Counted from the stretch's first letter, positions 22,997-31,044 are shown. The stretch is DNA of 64,000 nt from Serratia marcescens (GCF_029846115.1 NZ_JARVZZ010000001.1:3782001-3846000); one strand, 5' to 3'. The notes: generated by a model not told the origin, from the letters alone. Numbers and translations: made by a program.

Positions 22997-23040
22997 TGAG
23001 TTAACACCCACCGCGCCCTACGGGGCGCACTGAGGCAATC

Positions 23041-23139
23041 ATGAGTTTAAACGGATGGAAGGCGCTGGTTTACAGCGTCGCTGTTGGCCTTTGCCTGTGG
23101 GCCGTAACCATAGCGGGCTGCGTTTATATCGCCGGTTAA
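23041..23139 (+). CDS. 32-residue single-pass membrane peptide
   Basis: MSLNGWKALVYSVAVGLCLW and the rest form one transmembrane segment (about residues 8-30). The ATG follows GAGGCAATC, a moderate ribosome site. Several lambdoid PL operons encode such short hydrophobic peptides, for example Kil-like inhibitors, but no sequence match is claimed. Confidence 0.5.
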   Translation: MSLNGWKALVYSVAVGLCLWAVTIAGCVYIAG

Positions 23140-23157
23140 CGCCGGCGTCTCACCTAT

Positions 23158-23228
23158 CTGGTGGCGTATCGTTTCGGTTCCTAATTTATATCTACACAGT
23201 ATAAATCCCCGGTTCGATGCGCCACCAG
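23158..23228 (+). ncRNA. Long hairpin element in PL transcript
   Basis: Arms 23158-23171 (CTGGTGGCGTATCG) and 23215-23228 pair over 14 positions with one G-T wobble. Inside, ATTTATA (23184-23190) pairs with TATAAAT (23200-23206). It ends 47 bases before a strong terminator. The 3' part looks tRNA-like but cannot fold as a tRNA. Confidence 0.45.
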
Positions 23229-23275
23229 GTGCGTGAGAAATCACAAGCCTGCTCAGTTCCCTTGTCACATCCTTT

Positions 23276-23302
23276 GCCCCGCTCGCCGGGGCTCTTTTTT
23301 TC
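23276..23302 (+). terminator. Strong intrinsic terminator in the PL operon
   Basis: GCCCCG-CTCGC-CGGGGC followed by TCTTTTTTT. It would stop PL transcripts about 1.1 kb from PL, like lambda tL1, so the genes to the right need antitermination. Confidence 0.88.
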
Positions 23303-23396
23303 ACATCAGCAAAGGCGCTGCCCTGCTCCAGTGTGCTGGAACCGTAGGGAAACCGAGCGCGTGCATCAACTCAGGCAGCGCCTTTGCCCATGTGAA
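23300..23396 (+). ncRNA. Highly structured RNA element, 97 nt
   Basis: TTCACAT (23300-23306) pairs with ATGTGAA (23390-23396), and after a 2x2 internal loop GCAAAGGCGCTGCC (23309-23322) pairs perfectly with GGCAGCGCCTTTGC (23374-23387). The 51-nt apical part holds a second hairpin TCCAG-TGTG-CTGGA (23327-23340). It begins in the T-run of the terminator and ends 20 bases before the next gene. A stable RNA, a processing site or a control of the next gene are all possible. Confidence 0.5.
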
Positions 23397-23416
23397 TTTC
23401 ATTGAGAGGACATGTT

Positions 23417-23629
23417 ATGCAAACCACCACCCAACGCTGTGAGCACTGCGGCCAGACGCGCGACGTAGCAAAACAGGCCGTGAGCATTCAGCGCTATGAA
23501 GACGGCAGATATAAGGCCGTGAGAATCCTCGTCTGCTCCGATACCTGCGCGCCGGTGTACGTCGTCCGTCAGAACATAAGAACACTGCAGCGCCGCCTGT
23601 ACACCCAACAGCGGAGGCCAACATGGTAA
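23417..23629 (+). CDS. Small zinc-finger protein
   Basis: A 70-residue protein with cysteine pairs CEHCGQTRD (residues 8-16) and a later CSDTC, a likely zinc ribbon. Basic C-terminus (RTLQRRLYTQQRRPTW). Ribosome site GAGAGGA. It directly follows the structured RNA element. Confidence 0.7.
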   Translation: MQTTTQRCEHCGQTRDVAKQAVSIQRYEDGRYKAVRILVCSDTCAPVYVVRQNIRTLQRRLYTQQRRPTW

Positions 23630-23766
23630 GCCTCAACGCCCGCATACAGCACAAGTACGACCTGACCGGGGGCGATTTCGCCACTAAGCGCCACCACGGA
23701 AAACACCTCTTCTACCTTCTCATTTTTACCCTGTGCCTGCTCACCACCGGCGCGGTCTGGAGTTGA
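23623..23766 (+). CDS. 47-residue membrane peptide
   Basis: Starts MVSLNARIQHKYDLTGGDFA, followed by a basic KRHHGK and one transmembrane segment (LFYLLIFTLCLLTTGAVW). The start overlaps the end of the zinc-finger gene by 7 bases, so translation is coupled. Function unknown. Confidence 0.55.
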   Translation: MVSLNARIQHKYDLTGGDFATKRHHGKHLFYLLIFTLCLLTTGAVWS

Positions 23767-23769
23767 TGC

Positions 23770-24555
23770 ATGGCCAAGAACTCTACTGAAGCCTACGGCG
23801 CCAGCGGTAAAACCAACGTGCTGATGTTCGAGCCGGAAAATCTGCACCTGGTATCCGATAAAGCGCACCCGCTTTACGACGAACGCATCCATCTGCCTCT
23901 CCATGAACCAACGGTGCTTAGCATCATGAAGTTGGGGGTGATTGAGCCGATCGTTATCTGGAAAGACCCAGAGACAGGCCGCTCCTGCGTCGTTGAAGGT
24001 CGCCAGCGGGTTAAAAACACCCTCGAAGCCAATAAACGCCTGCTGGAAGAAGGCAAAAAACCTCTTCTGGTGCCAGCAGTGGTCAGACGCGGATCGCCGT
24101 TTAGCGTTGCTGAGGTGATGATTAGTGCAAATGAAATCTTTCAGGCAGACACGCCGCTTGGACGAGCTAAAAAAATGGCTGATGCGCTTACGCGGGGCCA
24201 CGACGAAAAAGATTTAGCGCTGATGTTTGGCGTCGGTGTGCAGACGATCCGCGCCACACTCGCCCTACTCGATGCCACTCAGGCCGTTAAAGATGCGGTT
24301 GAATCTGGCGACATTACCGTTACACAGGCGCGCCAGCTGGCGAACCTCACACCCGACGAACAGCGCGAAAAAGTGAAAGAGGTTGAAGCGGCAACCGCCG
24401 GCACCAAAGGCCACGAAAAGGCACGCCGGCAGCGCCAGGTGATCGGCGATGCCAAACCCCGCCTGAAGTCACGAAAAGAAATAACGAAAGCCCTGGAAGG
24501 TGCGAGCGGTGATTACGCTCAGGCGCTCCGCTGGGTGCTGGGAGAAGAAGCATGA
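23770..24555 (+). CDS. ParB-like N-terminal domain protein
   Basis: A 261-residue protein. Residues about 20-110 form a ParB/Srx-type domain (MKLGVIEPIVIW, then VVEGRQRVKNTLEANKR), including the GRQR version of the ParB GERR motif. Then follows a helix-turn-helix (KDLALMFGVGVQTIRATLAL, about 155-174). No ParA partner is encoded nearby, so plasmid-style partition is unlikely; a DNA-binding or nuclease role is more likely. Confidence 0.82.
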   Translation: MAKNSTEAYGASGKTNVLMFEPENLHLVSDKAHPLYDERIHLPLHEPTVLSIMKLGVIEPIVIWKDPETGRSCVVEGRQRVKNTLEANKRLLEEGKKPLLVPAVVRRGSPFSVAEVMISANEIFQADTPLGRAKKMADALTRGHDEKDLALMFGVGVQTIRATLALLDATQAVKDAVESGDITVTQARQLANLTPDEQREKVKEVEAATAGTKGHEKARRQRQVIGDAKPRLKSRKEITKALEGASGDYAQALRWVLGEEA

Positions 24556-25019
24556 CAACCATCAAGCGTTTTAACCCTGACTACATCATGCATGCGGCTC
24601 GCTTTGAGCCGTTCGCCAGAGAAACTGAACACGGTGAATTTGTTCGGTTTGAAGACCACCAGCAGGTAGTGAGCGCGTTGGAGGCTGAGCGCGATGCGCT
24701 GGCTGTGGAGAATCAGGCGCTGAAGGATGTGGTTGGTGAGTGTCAGGCATATTTCATTGCTGGAATACGCAACACCATCAGGCCAGTAAACGAGGGTTAT
24801 TTGCTTATGCGATGCGACACCGTCGATGACGAAACCCCGGCCACTGACGCAGCACTTGCAGCTATCCAGGCGCAGGGGGTTGAGAAGCTGGCTGACAAAC
24901 TCGACGCGGAAATCGAACAAATTATGAGGGGTGCGTTTTTCTACGATGAGATTTCCAGTCGTGAGGCTATCTCAAAAATGGTTCGCGCATTCGCCACCGA
25001 GCTGCGGGAGGCCAAATGA
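24552..25019 (+). CDS. Ead/Ea22-like early protein with coiled coil
   Basis: A 155-residue protein. The segment QQVVSALEAERDALAVENQA is a coiled coil typical of Ead/Ea22-type accessory proteins of lambdoid phages; the end is helical. Overlaps ParB-like gene by 4 bases. Function unknown. Confidence 0.6.
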   Translation: MTTIKRFNPDYIMHAARFEPFARETEHGEFVRFEDHQQVVSALEAERDALAVENQALKDVVGECQAYFIAGIRNTIRPVNEGYLLMRCDTVDDETPATDAALAAIQAQGVEKLADKLDAEIEQIMRGAFFYDEISSREAISKMVRAFATELREAK

Positions 25020-25375
25020 AAGAGCGCGACATAGAAAAGCTTAACGACCACCAGCTGGTAGACCTGAAAAACGATATCGAAAGAGAGCAGAAGCGGCGGG
25101 AAGATGGCCCTAAGGTGACCACGTATTACGTCGTTACCTGCATCACTGAAGCTGAGCACTTTTCCGATATGGATTGCGCCATGCGCTGCTTGCAGATCAG
25201 AACGAAAGAGCTTCAGGAATGGATGGCTGAAGACCAGGAAAACCGTGATTACGTAAACCGATGCACTGGCATTGTTAGCGTGAAATTGCAGGTTAAAGAA
25301 ATGAACCTCGACCATTTCAACATGCGCGTGGCAGAGAACTACTTCGATGACATCTGCTACCCGGAGGCCAAATGA
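25016..25375 (+). CDS. Early phage protein, unknown
   Basis: A 119-residue charged protein (MKERDIEKLNDHQLVDLKND). No family recognised. Its first bases share an exact 21-base stretch with the start of the next gene, a sign of shuffling at this boundary. Confidence 0.6.
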   Translation: MKERDIEKLNDHQLVDLKNDIEREQKRREDGPKVTTYYVVTCITEAEHFSDMDCAMRCLQIRTKELQEWMAEDQENRDYVNRCTGIVSVKLQVKEMNLDHFNMRVAENYFDDICYPEAK

Positions 25376-26085
25376 AAGAGCGCCCAGTGATTTTCAACTC
25401 AGAAATGGTTCGCGCCATTCTCGACGGCCGCAAGACCCAGACGCGGCGGGTTATCAATCCGCAACCAACACTAAGTGAGCGGACAGGGTTTAACTGGAAG
25501 GGTGCCGCATACGGCATTGGCTCAACATACCGCGACACGGTAAGAAATTTTGCCAACTGCTTTAAAACCTGCCCATTCGGCCATGTAGGCGATCGGCTGT
25601 GGGTGCGCGAGACGTTCGCGACTCTCGGTAACGAGGACGGCTGCGCCATCGACTGGAATGAAAATCTGGTCAAAGGCGGCGGCCCGGAAGCGGCCAGAAT
25701 TTACCGCGCTAGTTGCGAGCAGAAAGCCGGGAACTATGGACTATGGTCTATCCCTGATATCGCTGATTGGAAGCCCCACACCTGGAACGTGCAATACGAA
25801 GGTTCATGGGTTCCCTCTATCCACATGCCGCGCTGGGCCAGCAGAATCACGCTGGAAATCACCGCAGTGCGCGTTGAGCGCCTGAACGATATCAGCCACG
25901 ACGATGCAAAAGCTGAAGGTTGTTGCTACGGCCGTGGTGGTGGTGTTCCTGACTTTGCGGTTAATCCGGCAGACCATTTCCCGACGCTGTGGGCATCCAT
26001 CTACGGCGAAGAAAGCTGGAGCGCCAATCCCTGGGTGTGGGTTATCGAGTTTCGTCGCGTGGAGGTGCGTGATGCCAGCAAATGA
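25372..26085 (+). CDS. ASCH/PUA-like phage protein
   Basis: A 237-residue protein starting MKERPVIFNSEMVRAILDGR with KTQTRRVI. Together with GDRLWVRETFATL and the central HMPRWASRITLEITAVRVER segment, these are features of a widespread group of phage proteins with an ASCH-like fold, presumably nucleic-acid or modified-nucleotide binding. Function not established. Confidence 0.75.
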   Translation: MKERPVIFNSEMVRAILDGRKTQTRRVINPQPTLSERTGFNWKGAAYGIGSTYRDTVRNFANCFKTCPFGHVGDRLWVRETFATLGNEDGCAIDWNENLVKGGGPEAARIYRASCEQKAGNYGLWSIPDIADWKPHTWNVQYEGSWVPSIHMPRWASRITLEITAVRVERLNDISHDDAKAEGCCYGRGGGVPDFAVNPADHFPTLWASIYGEESWSANPWVWVIEFRRVEVRDASK

Positions 26086-26605
26086 ACTGAGCCTCGAAGG
26101 CAAAAGCATTCTCGACATGTGCTGCGGCTCCCGCATGTTCTGGTTCGACAAAGAAGACGATCGCGCTGTATTCAGCGACAAGCGGAGCGAGAGCCACACC
26201 CTGTGCGATGGTCGGAAACTGGTTATCTCCCCTGACCTGATCGCCGACTTCACAGCGCTACCGTTTGCAGACGGTAGTTTTCCTGTCGTCGTGTTCGATC
26301 CGCCGCACCTGGAGCGCGTCGGCCCCAACGGCTGGCAGGGCAAAAAGTACGGGAAGCTCGACCGCGAAACATGGCGCGATGAGCTGCGTGCTGGGTTCGC
26401 CGAAGCTTTCCGCGTGCTGCGGCCACACGGCGTGCTGATCTTCAAATGGAACGAAACCCAGATACCAGTTAGCCAAATCATCGCCCTCACAGACGAGAAG
26501 CCGGCTATCTGGCAGCGCACCGGGAAAAGCGACAAAACGCACTGGATCATCTTCGTCAAATCGGGTGACAGCGCTAGGGAGGCGGAGCGTGGCAAAGCTG
26601 ACTAA
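26072..26605 (+). CDS. Phage class I SAM-dependent methyltransferase
   Basis: A 177-residue protein. Its motif I variant SILDMCCGSRMFWFDKED, the catalytic-type VVFDPPHLERVG (DPPH, like the DPPY of adenine methylases) and EAFRVLRPHGVLIFKWNET mark a methyltransferase. The ATG at 26072 has GGAGG 7 bases upstream. The substrate (DNA or other) cannot be told. Confidence 0.78.
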   Translation: MPANELSLEGKSILDMCCGSRMFWFDKEDDRAVFSDKRSESHTLCDGRKLVISPDLIADFTALPFADGSFPVVVFDPPHLERVGPNGWQGKKYGKLDRETWRDELRAGFAEAFRVLRPHGVLIFKWNETQIPVSQIIALTDEKPAIWQRTGKSDKTHWIIFVKSGDSAREAERGKAD

Positions 26606-27017
26606 AGCGCAGCGCGCAGAATTGCGGGAGAAGTTCGGCGGCCGGTGCGCGTACTGCGGTTGCGTACTGCCAGAAAAAGGCTGGCACGCTGACCACGTCG
26701 AACCGGTAATGCGTGAGTCTGAGCAGGACATGGCGGCAGCGGCTAAAGGCTTATTCAAACTGAAGGCCACCGGAAAGGTCTGGCACGAAAACCGCGACTG
26801 CATAGAGAACCTCAACCCGGCTTGTGCGCCGTGCAATCTGTTCAAAACAACATACAGCCTCGAAACGTTCCGCGAGCAGATAGCAGCACAGGCGGAAAGA
26901 GCGCGGGCGTATAGCGTCAACTTCCGCACAGCTGAGCGCTTCGGTCTAGTTGAAGTGAAAGACACTCCGGTTGTTTTTTGGTTTGAGCGGGCAGAGGCCC
27001 AGGAGAAAGCATTATGA
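26589..27017 (+). CDS. HNH endonuclease
   Basis: A 142-residue protein from a GTG at 26589, overlapping the methyltransferase end. CAYCGCVLPE, then WHADHVEP and later CAPCNLFK form the HNH zinc finger with the catalytic His. Nicking or cutting of DNA is expected. It is not the packaging-associated HNH of HK97-type phages, being far from terminase. Confidence 0.85.
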   Translation: MAKLTKAQRAELREKFGGRCAYCGCVLPEKGWHADHVEPVMRESEQDMAAAAKGLFKLKATGKVWHENRDCIENLNPACAPCNLFKTTYSLETFREQIAAQAERARAYSVNFRTAERFGLVEVKDTPVVFWFERAEAQEKAL

Positions 27018-27274
27018 GCAAGCTGAAAATCGTCAAGTTTGGCGATGAGCGCGGAGTCGGCGCAGTAGTTGAGGTAATCAACTTCTTCGGCATCGTTCGC
27101 ACCTGGACGCTGGTGCCAGATAAATATTCCGACGGTAGCATCCGTGAAAGCTGGACTGCCGACAGGTGGGTATGCCGTGAAACTGGAAGCTGGGATTATC
27201 GTGGCTGCTGCAATGTTTGTCTGTTCTACACCGCTCAATTCAACACGAGTTCCGGAGATGCAGATGGACAATAA
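27014..27274 (+). CDS. Early phage protein, unknown
   Basis: An 86-residue protein (MSKLKIVKFGDERGVGAVVE), beta-rich, with a cysteine pair in its C-terminal part (GCCNVC). ATGA overlap with HNH. No family recognised. Confidence 0.55.
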   Translation: MSKLKIVKFGDERGVGAVVEVINFFGIVRTWTLVPDKYSDGSIRESWTADRWVCRETGSWDYRGCCNVCLFYTAQFNTSSGDADGQ

Positions 27275-28118
27275 GCTGAGCGAACTGAGCAAGCCGGTGG
27301 CATATTCACTGCGATTTCGGAATATGAATGGCGAGCCTGATAAAACCATCAACGCCAACACCACTTTCTCTACGTTGGAGAAGGCCAAGGCGTATGGGCT
27401 GGGGAGCCGGTATGTAACGCAAGAAGGCGGCAAGATAGTTAGCGTTCGTGACCCGTCACAAGACCCTATTGTTGAGCCCCTCTACTCGCAAGATTACGTC
27501 TCCGCCCTGCTGGCAGAGCTGGAAGCGTCAAAGAAAAGCAATGCGTTCCTCAAGGAGCAGCTGGCGCAATTGGCAAACTTCAATCCCGATTGGGACATGC
27601 TTGAAGCGTGCAGAGAAAGCTGGCGTGAAGTGGCGGCTGCACTTAAGGAAGCCGAGGCCAAACTGGAGGCGAAGGATAAGCGCATCGCAGAGCTGGAATC
27701 CATACGGGTAGACGCCTCCCAGGTGTTCAAGGAAATCGGCAACGAGTTGGGCTGCAATCCCGACAACGAGTCGATCATGATGGCTATCGATGAGCTGAAA
27801 GCAACGCAGGTGACGGGCCCGCTAGCGCTGATTATTAAGCGCGCCGAAGAGATGGAACGCATTCTCGAAGGAATAACGCCAGAGATGATCGCCGGAGGCT
27901 GGACGGCGAAAGGAATCAGCGATTATGCAAAATCACTGGAAGCCAAGCTGTCTACGCCGGTGCGGTTACTGGGTGAGATGCTACCACACGAGTGGGAGCG
28001 CGCCGAACGGCAGGCCGCTTTCGAGCACAGGAAAATAGCGTGGGACGCCCGCCTTGCAGAAGACAAGAAAGCAATCCTGGCCGCTGGCTTCACCTTCACC
28101 GTAGAGGGGGATGAGTAG
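27264..28118 (+). CDS. Ead/Ea22-like protein with long coiled coil
   Basis: A 284-residue protein from MDNKLSELSKPVAYSLRF. The N-terminal 75 residues resemble the Ead/Ea22 opening. A coiled coil spans roughly residues 80-150 (KEAEAKLEAKDKRIAELESI), and the C-terminus is helical. A longer frame upstream is possible, but the MDNK start fits the family. Function unknown. Confidence 0.65.
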   Translation: MDNKLSELSKPVAYSLRFRNMNGEPDKTINANTTFSTLEKAKAYGLGSRYVTQEGGKIVSVRDPSQDPIVEPLYSQDYVSALLAELEASKKSNAFLKEQLAQLANFNPDWDMLEACRESWREVAAALKEAEAKLEAKDKRIAELESIRVDASQVFKEIGNELGCNPDNESIMMAIDELKATQVTGPLALIIKRAEEMERILEGITPEMIAGGWTAKGISDYAKSLEAKLSTPVRLLGEMLPHEWERAERQAAFEHRKIAWDARLAEDKKAILAAGFTFTVEGDE

Positions 28119-28119
28119 G

Positions 28120-28353
28120 ATGACTGAGCTAATCACGATTAAAACAGCGGAAGGCGACTGGGAAGAAAACGTCATTACGCATTTACCTGCCGTTGATGGG
28201 CAAGGCGACTACGCCACTCTGTGCGGGCTGGCGCTGGACGGTGATGAGGACAGCGGGACGATGGTAACTACACCGACAAAGCGGCGTGTAACCTGCGCAA
28301 CGTGTTATTCGATGTGGCTACTGTGCCGTAGTTTCAGCGCAAAGCATTTTTGA
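28120..28353 (+). CDS. Small early protein with possible zinc site
   Basis: A 77-residue protein (MTELITIKTAEGDWEENVIT) with cysteines at ATLCGLAL and TCATC. The ATG at 28120 is preferred because an AGGGGG site lies about 9 bases upstream. No family recognised. Confidence 0.6.
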   Translation: MTELITIKTAEGDWEENVITHLPAVDGQGDYATLCGLALDGDEDSGTMVTTPTKRRVTCATCYSMWLLCRSFSAKHF

Positions 28354-28364
28354 ATGGGGGATGC

Positions 28365-28943
28365 ATGACACTAACGACTGAGCAGATACAGGACATTTAT
28401 GAAGCCGCGGTGCATGTAGAGGCTGTTGGCGATGATCAGGATGCAGGCTTTGAATTGCTCTGCAAACTGGATGAAGTTGGCGGCACAGGCGCAACAATCC
28501 GCAAGCTGATCGACATGTTGCGAGCAGCTAACCGGGAGGCGCAGCCGGCTGGGTTCTACACCACCGTATCAGGCCGCAAAGGTATGGTTTGGCATAACGG
28601 CGCACCTGAAGATGACACCGCCATTTACACCGCCCCGCCAGCGCCAGCAGTGCCGGAGCTAATCACTGAAGACGAACAAGAGGAGGCCGTCAACCAGGGA
28701 TATGCCAACTCATTCCGTGGGGGCTGGAACGCCTGCCGCGCCGCAATGCTGGCTCAACCTGTAAGTAGCGGTTACAAGTTGGTACCAGCAGAGCCAACCG
28801 AAGACATGATCGCCGCCGCAATGAACTGTGACGACGTGTCATTCAATGCCGACGAAACTTTCTGCGTTAACTTCGGCAACATCTACGCCGCAATGCTGCC
28901 AGCAGCGCCGGAGGGTGGGAATGATCACGATACCCGACGATAA
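28365..28943 (+). CDS. Early phage protein, modular
   Basis: A 192-residue protein. A middle PAGFYTTVSGRKGMVWHN segment and the proline-rich YTAPPAPAVPEL linker are often found in lambdoid accessory proteins, and the C-terminal half (PTEDMIAAAM) is a common phage module. GGGGG precedes the start. Function unknown. Confidence 0.6.
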   Translation: MTLTTEQIQDIYEAAVHVEAVGDDQDAGFELLCKLDEVGGTGATIRKLIDMLRAANREAQPAGFYTTVSGRKGMVWHNGAPEDDTAIYTAPPAPAVPELITEDEQEEAVNQGYANSFRGGWNACRAAMLAQPVSSGYKLVPAEPTEDMIAAAMNCDDVSFNADETFCVNFGNIYAAMLPAAPEGGNDHDTRR

Positions 28944-29139
28944 CGAAATCATCTCTCGGCTCAGCATCGCCGGTTCTACGCCGGATTCTGTCGCAAGCCT
29001 CCTCCGCTGTGCCGGCTACAATGGCATGACCGGGAAAGCCATCCGCCAGCGCCTGATCAAGCTGGAAAAAGAAAAAGCCGTCGAGAAAGTCCGCCGCTCT
29101 GGCATCCGCTCTGCTTGCTGGGCGCCAATTACCAAATAA
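28921..29139 (+). CDS. Small winged-helix-like protein
   Basis: A 72-residue protein overlapping the previous gene by 23 bases. The segment SVASLLRCAGYNGMTGKAIR followed by a basic helix (QRLIKLEKEKAVEKVRR) suggests a helix-turn-helix DNA-binding fold. No family recognised. Confidence 0.6.
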   Translation: MITIPDDNEIISRLSIAGSTPDSVASLLRCAGYNGMTGKAIRQRLIKLEKEKAVEKVRRSGIRSACWAPITK

Positions 29140-29152
29140 CCCACCGGTAAAA

Positions 29153-29362
29153 ATGAAACCACGAATTCCGCAACGAATCAGCGCCAAAGCTGAGGGGGTT
29201 CTATGCGCCTACAGGGAGGGCAAAAAGAAACCCAACCGGACATACCAACATAAGCATTTAACGCTGCCAGTGGCCCGCTGCTGGCGATTGCTGTCAAAAG
29301 ATAACGGCAACTCATGGGAGGTTATGTCCCACGAGCGCTACAACAACCAGATAAGGATCTGA
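29153..29362 (+). CDS. Small basic early protein
   Basis: A 69-residue basic protein (MKPRIPQRISAKAEGVLCAY), found with similar look in other enterobacterial prophages before xis. Function unknown. Confidence 0.55.
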   Translation: MKPRIPQRISAKAEGVLCAYREGKKKPNRTYQHKHLTLPVARCWRLLSKDNGNSWEVMSHERYNNQIRI

Positions 29363-29363
29363 C

Positions 29364-29735
29364 ATGACCAATTATGAGATGCTGCAATTCCTCATCGAAG
29401 ACGGGGGCTGCTACACAGCAGCAGGCCATTTCGATTTGCTGAAATCCAAGTTCCCAGAAATTACCGAGAATCACATAAAGTCATTGCGTAGCGCGATCCA
29501 ACGCTCCCCTCTGGTCGTTTCAAAAAGCAAATTTGCCGAAGGGAAAAAAGCCTTCAAGGTTGTCTCTATCGACCCAAGCTACATCACATACGCCAGGGCA
29601 AGACCGCCGACTACGCCAGGTAAAATTACAGACAGCTATATCCGCAGTGAACCGCCGGAAGTAGTGAGAATGATTCTGCTTGTCCAGCAATTCAACCAGC
29701 TGATCACCCCTGTAACCCACCAGCGCGCCTACTGA
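29364..29735 (+). CDS. Early phage protein, unknown
   Basis: A 123-residue protein starting MTNYEMLQFLIEDGGCYTAA, helical N-terminus possibly of winged-helix type. One base after the previous gene. No family recognised. Confidence 0.55.
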   Translation: MTNYEMLQFLIEDGGCYTAAGHFDLLKSKFPEITENHIKSLRSAIQRSPLVVSKSKFAEGKKAFKVVSIDPSYITYARARPPTTPGKITDSYIRSEPPEVVRMILLVQQFNQLITPVTHQRAY

Positions 29736-29748
29736 TACCGGAGTAACC

Positions 29749-29937
29749 ATGTCATTCAAATACAAATCTTTGGCCCATCAGGCGGCCGAGGCAGAGCGTC
29801 GCGCGCATTTTGCAGATGCTGCAGAGCTGTGGCGCCAAGCGATCAATGCAGCGCGGGCGGTGGATGTTGTCTGGGTTAACGTCCGCATAGAGTTTTGCGT
29901 CAACGCGGCCGCACGCTGCTGGGGTAACGCTCAATGA
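29749..29937 (+). CDS. ANR-family small regulator
   Basis: A 62-residue protein with the pattern YKSLAHQAAEAERRAHFADA, then A.LW..AI and a late REFC-like RIEFC. This fits the ANR (AraC negative regulator) family, small proteins that repress AraC-type virulence activators such as AggR. Prophage-borne members exist. The host target here is unknown. Confidence 0.7.
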   Translation: MSFKYKSLAHQAAEAERRAHFADAAELWRQAINAARAVDVVWVNVRIEFCVNAAARCWGNAQ

Positions 29938-30581
29938 CCTATCAACTCATCTATGCAGATCCGCCCTGGAGTTACGGCAACATAATCAGCAATGGCGCCG
30001 CCGGCAATCACTACAGCACGATGAGCATGGCAGACCTGAAGCGCCTGCCGGTATGGGCTGTTGCTGCGCCAGATAGCGTGCTCGCGATGTGGTACACCGG
30101 AAACCATAGCCAGGAAGCGATTGAGCTGGCAGAGGCTTGGGGATTCAGCGTCAGAACGATGAAGGCTTTCACCTGGGTGAAGCTCAACCAGCAGGCCGAA
30201 ATTCGGTTTAATAAGGCGCTGCTGCAGCAAACCATCTTCGACTTCACCGACCTGCTCGACATGATCAACGCCGAAACCCGGATGAACGGCGGAAATTACA
30301 CTCGCGCCAATTCCGAAGACGTGTTGATCGCCGTTCGCGGCCAGGGCATCGAGCGCGCCAGCGCATCAGTAAAACAGGTTGTGTTCAGCTGCCTCGGCGA
30401 GCACAGCGCGAAACCCTGGGAAGTCCGCCGGCGCCTTGAGCTGCTCTACGGCGACGTGTCACGAATCGAACTATTCAGCCGGGGCGATGCGCCAGGCTGG
30501 GATCATTGGGGGAATCAATGCCCAGTAAACAGCCTGCAATTGCTGCCGGCAGCGTTCAGCAAAACGCACTCAGATCAGTAG
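29934..30581 (+). CDS. MT-A70 family adenine methyltransferase
   Basis: A 215-residue protein with DPPW at residues 9-12 (YADPPWSYG), LAMWYTGNHSQEAIELAEAW and KPWEVRRRLELLYG, all typical of phage MT-A70 DNA N6-adenine methylases. It may mark phage DNA against host restriction. Its start overlaps the ANR gene by 4 bases. Confidence 0.9.
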   Translation: MTYQLIYADPPWSYGNIISNGAAGNHYSTMSMADLKRLPVWAVAAPDSVLAMWYTGNHSQEAIELAEAWGFSVRTMKAFTWVKLNQQAEIRFNKALLQQTIFDFTDLLDMINAETRMNGGNYTRANSEDVLIAVRGQGIERASASVKQVVFSCLGEHSAKPWEVRRRLELLYGDVSRIELFSRGDAPGWDHWGNQCPVNSLQLLPAAFSKTHSDQ

Positions 30582-30760
30582 CAAAACGCTGTAACGACGA
30601 ACTCCACGCCGCAATTAAGCAACACCCGAAAACCCCTTTCGACACCCTATCCCGCCCTATCATCATGAAGCATTTCGCACAGGTCGAACTGCTCGGCATT
30701 TCTTTGCCGCGATTCAACTACACGATCGGCATGCTGAATGGGCGTTTTACAGAGAGATGA
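30518..30760 (+). CDS. Early phage protein, unknown
   Basis: An 80-residue basic protein (MPSKQPAIAAGSVQQNALRS) overlapping the methylase by 64 bases. No family recognised. Ends 3 bases before the excisionase start. Confidence 0.55.
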   Translation: MPSKQPAIAAGSVQQNALRSVAKRCNDELHAAIKQHPKTPFDTLSRPIIMKHFAQVELLGISLPRFNYTIGMLNGRFTER

Positions 30761-30762
30761 CT

Positions 30763-31011
30763 ATGAGCGAAGTGATCAACCTTACGCCCAACAAGTGGGT
30801 TTCTGAAGATATATTGATAACGCTTACCGGTATGACAACGCACATGATCCAACATGCCAGGCGTACATCTTGGATGGAGGGCCGTGAATATCGGCATGTA
30901 TCCGCAGACATGAATCCGGCACCGAACAGCACAATCATGTACAACCGAATCGAGGTTGATAATTGGGTAGAGAGACAAAGCCCCGCGAAACGCCGCAGAA
31001 TTTCTGCTTAA
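30763..31011 (+). CDS. xis: Excisionase (DUF1233 type)
   Basis: An 82-residue basic protein (MSEVINLTPNKWVSEDILIT) with a winged-helix excisionase pattern (MIQHARRTSWMEGREYRHV). It sits directly upstream of integrase, as Xis genes do. It would direct prophage excision. Start chosen at the second ATG for ribosome-site spacing (AGAGAG). Confidence 0.85.
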   Translation: MSEVINLTPNKWVSEDILITLTGMTTHMIQHARRTSWMEGREYRHVSADMNPAPNSTIMYNRIEVDNWVERQSPAKRRRISA

Positions 31012-31044
31012 ATGCCCTTCCCTATCAACTAACGAGGATTCGTT

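Noticed and set aside
23160..23227. Possible tRNA: GGTGGCG and CGCCACC ends with a GGTTCGAT stretch
   Set aside because: The T-stem cannot pair, there is no valid D-arm or anticodon arm; it is better described as a long hairpin.
23770..24555. ParB-like protein as part of a plasmid partition system
   Set aside because: No ParA gene or clustered parS-like repeats nearby; an integrase and attachment junction show chromosomal integration.
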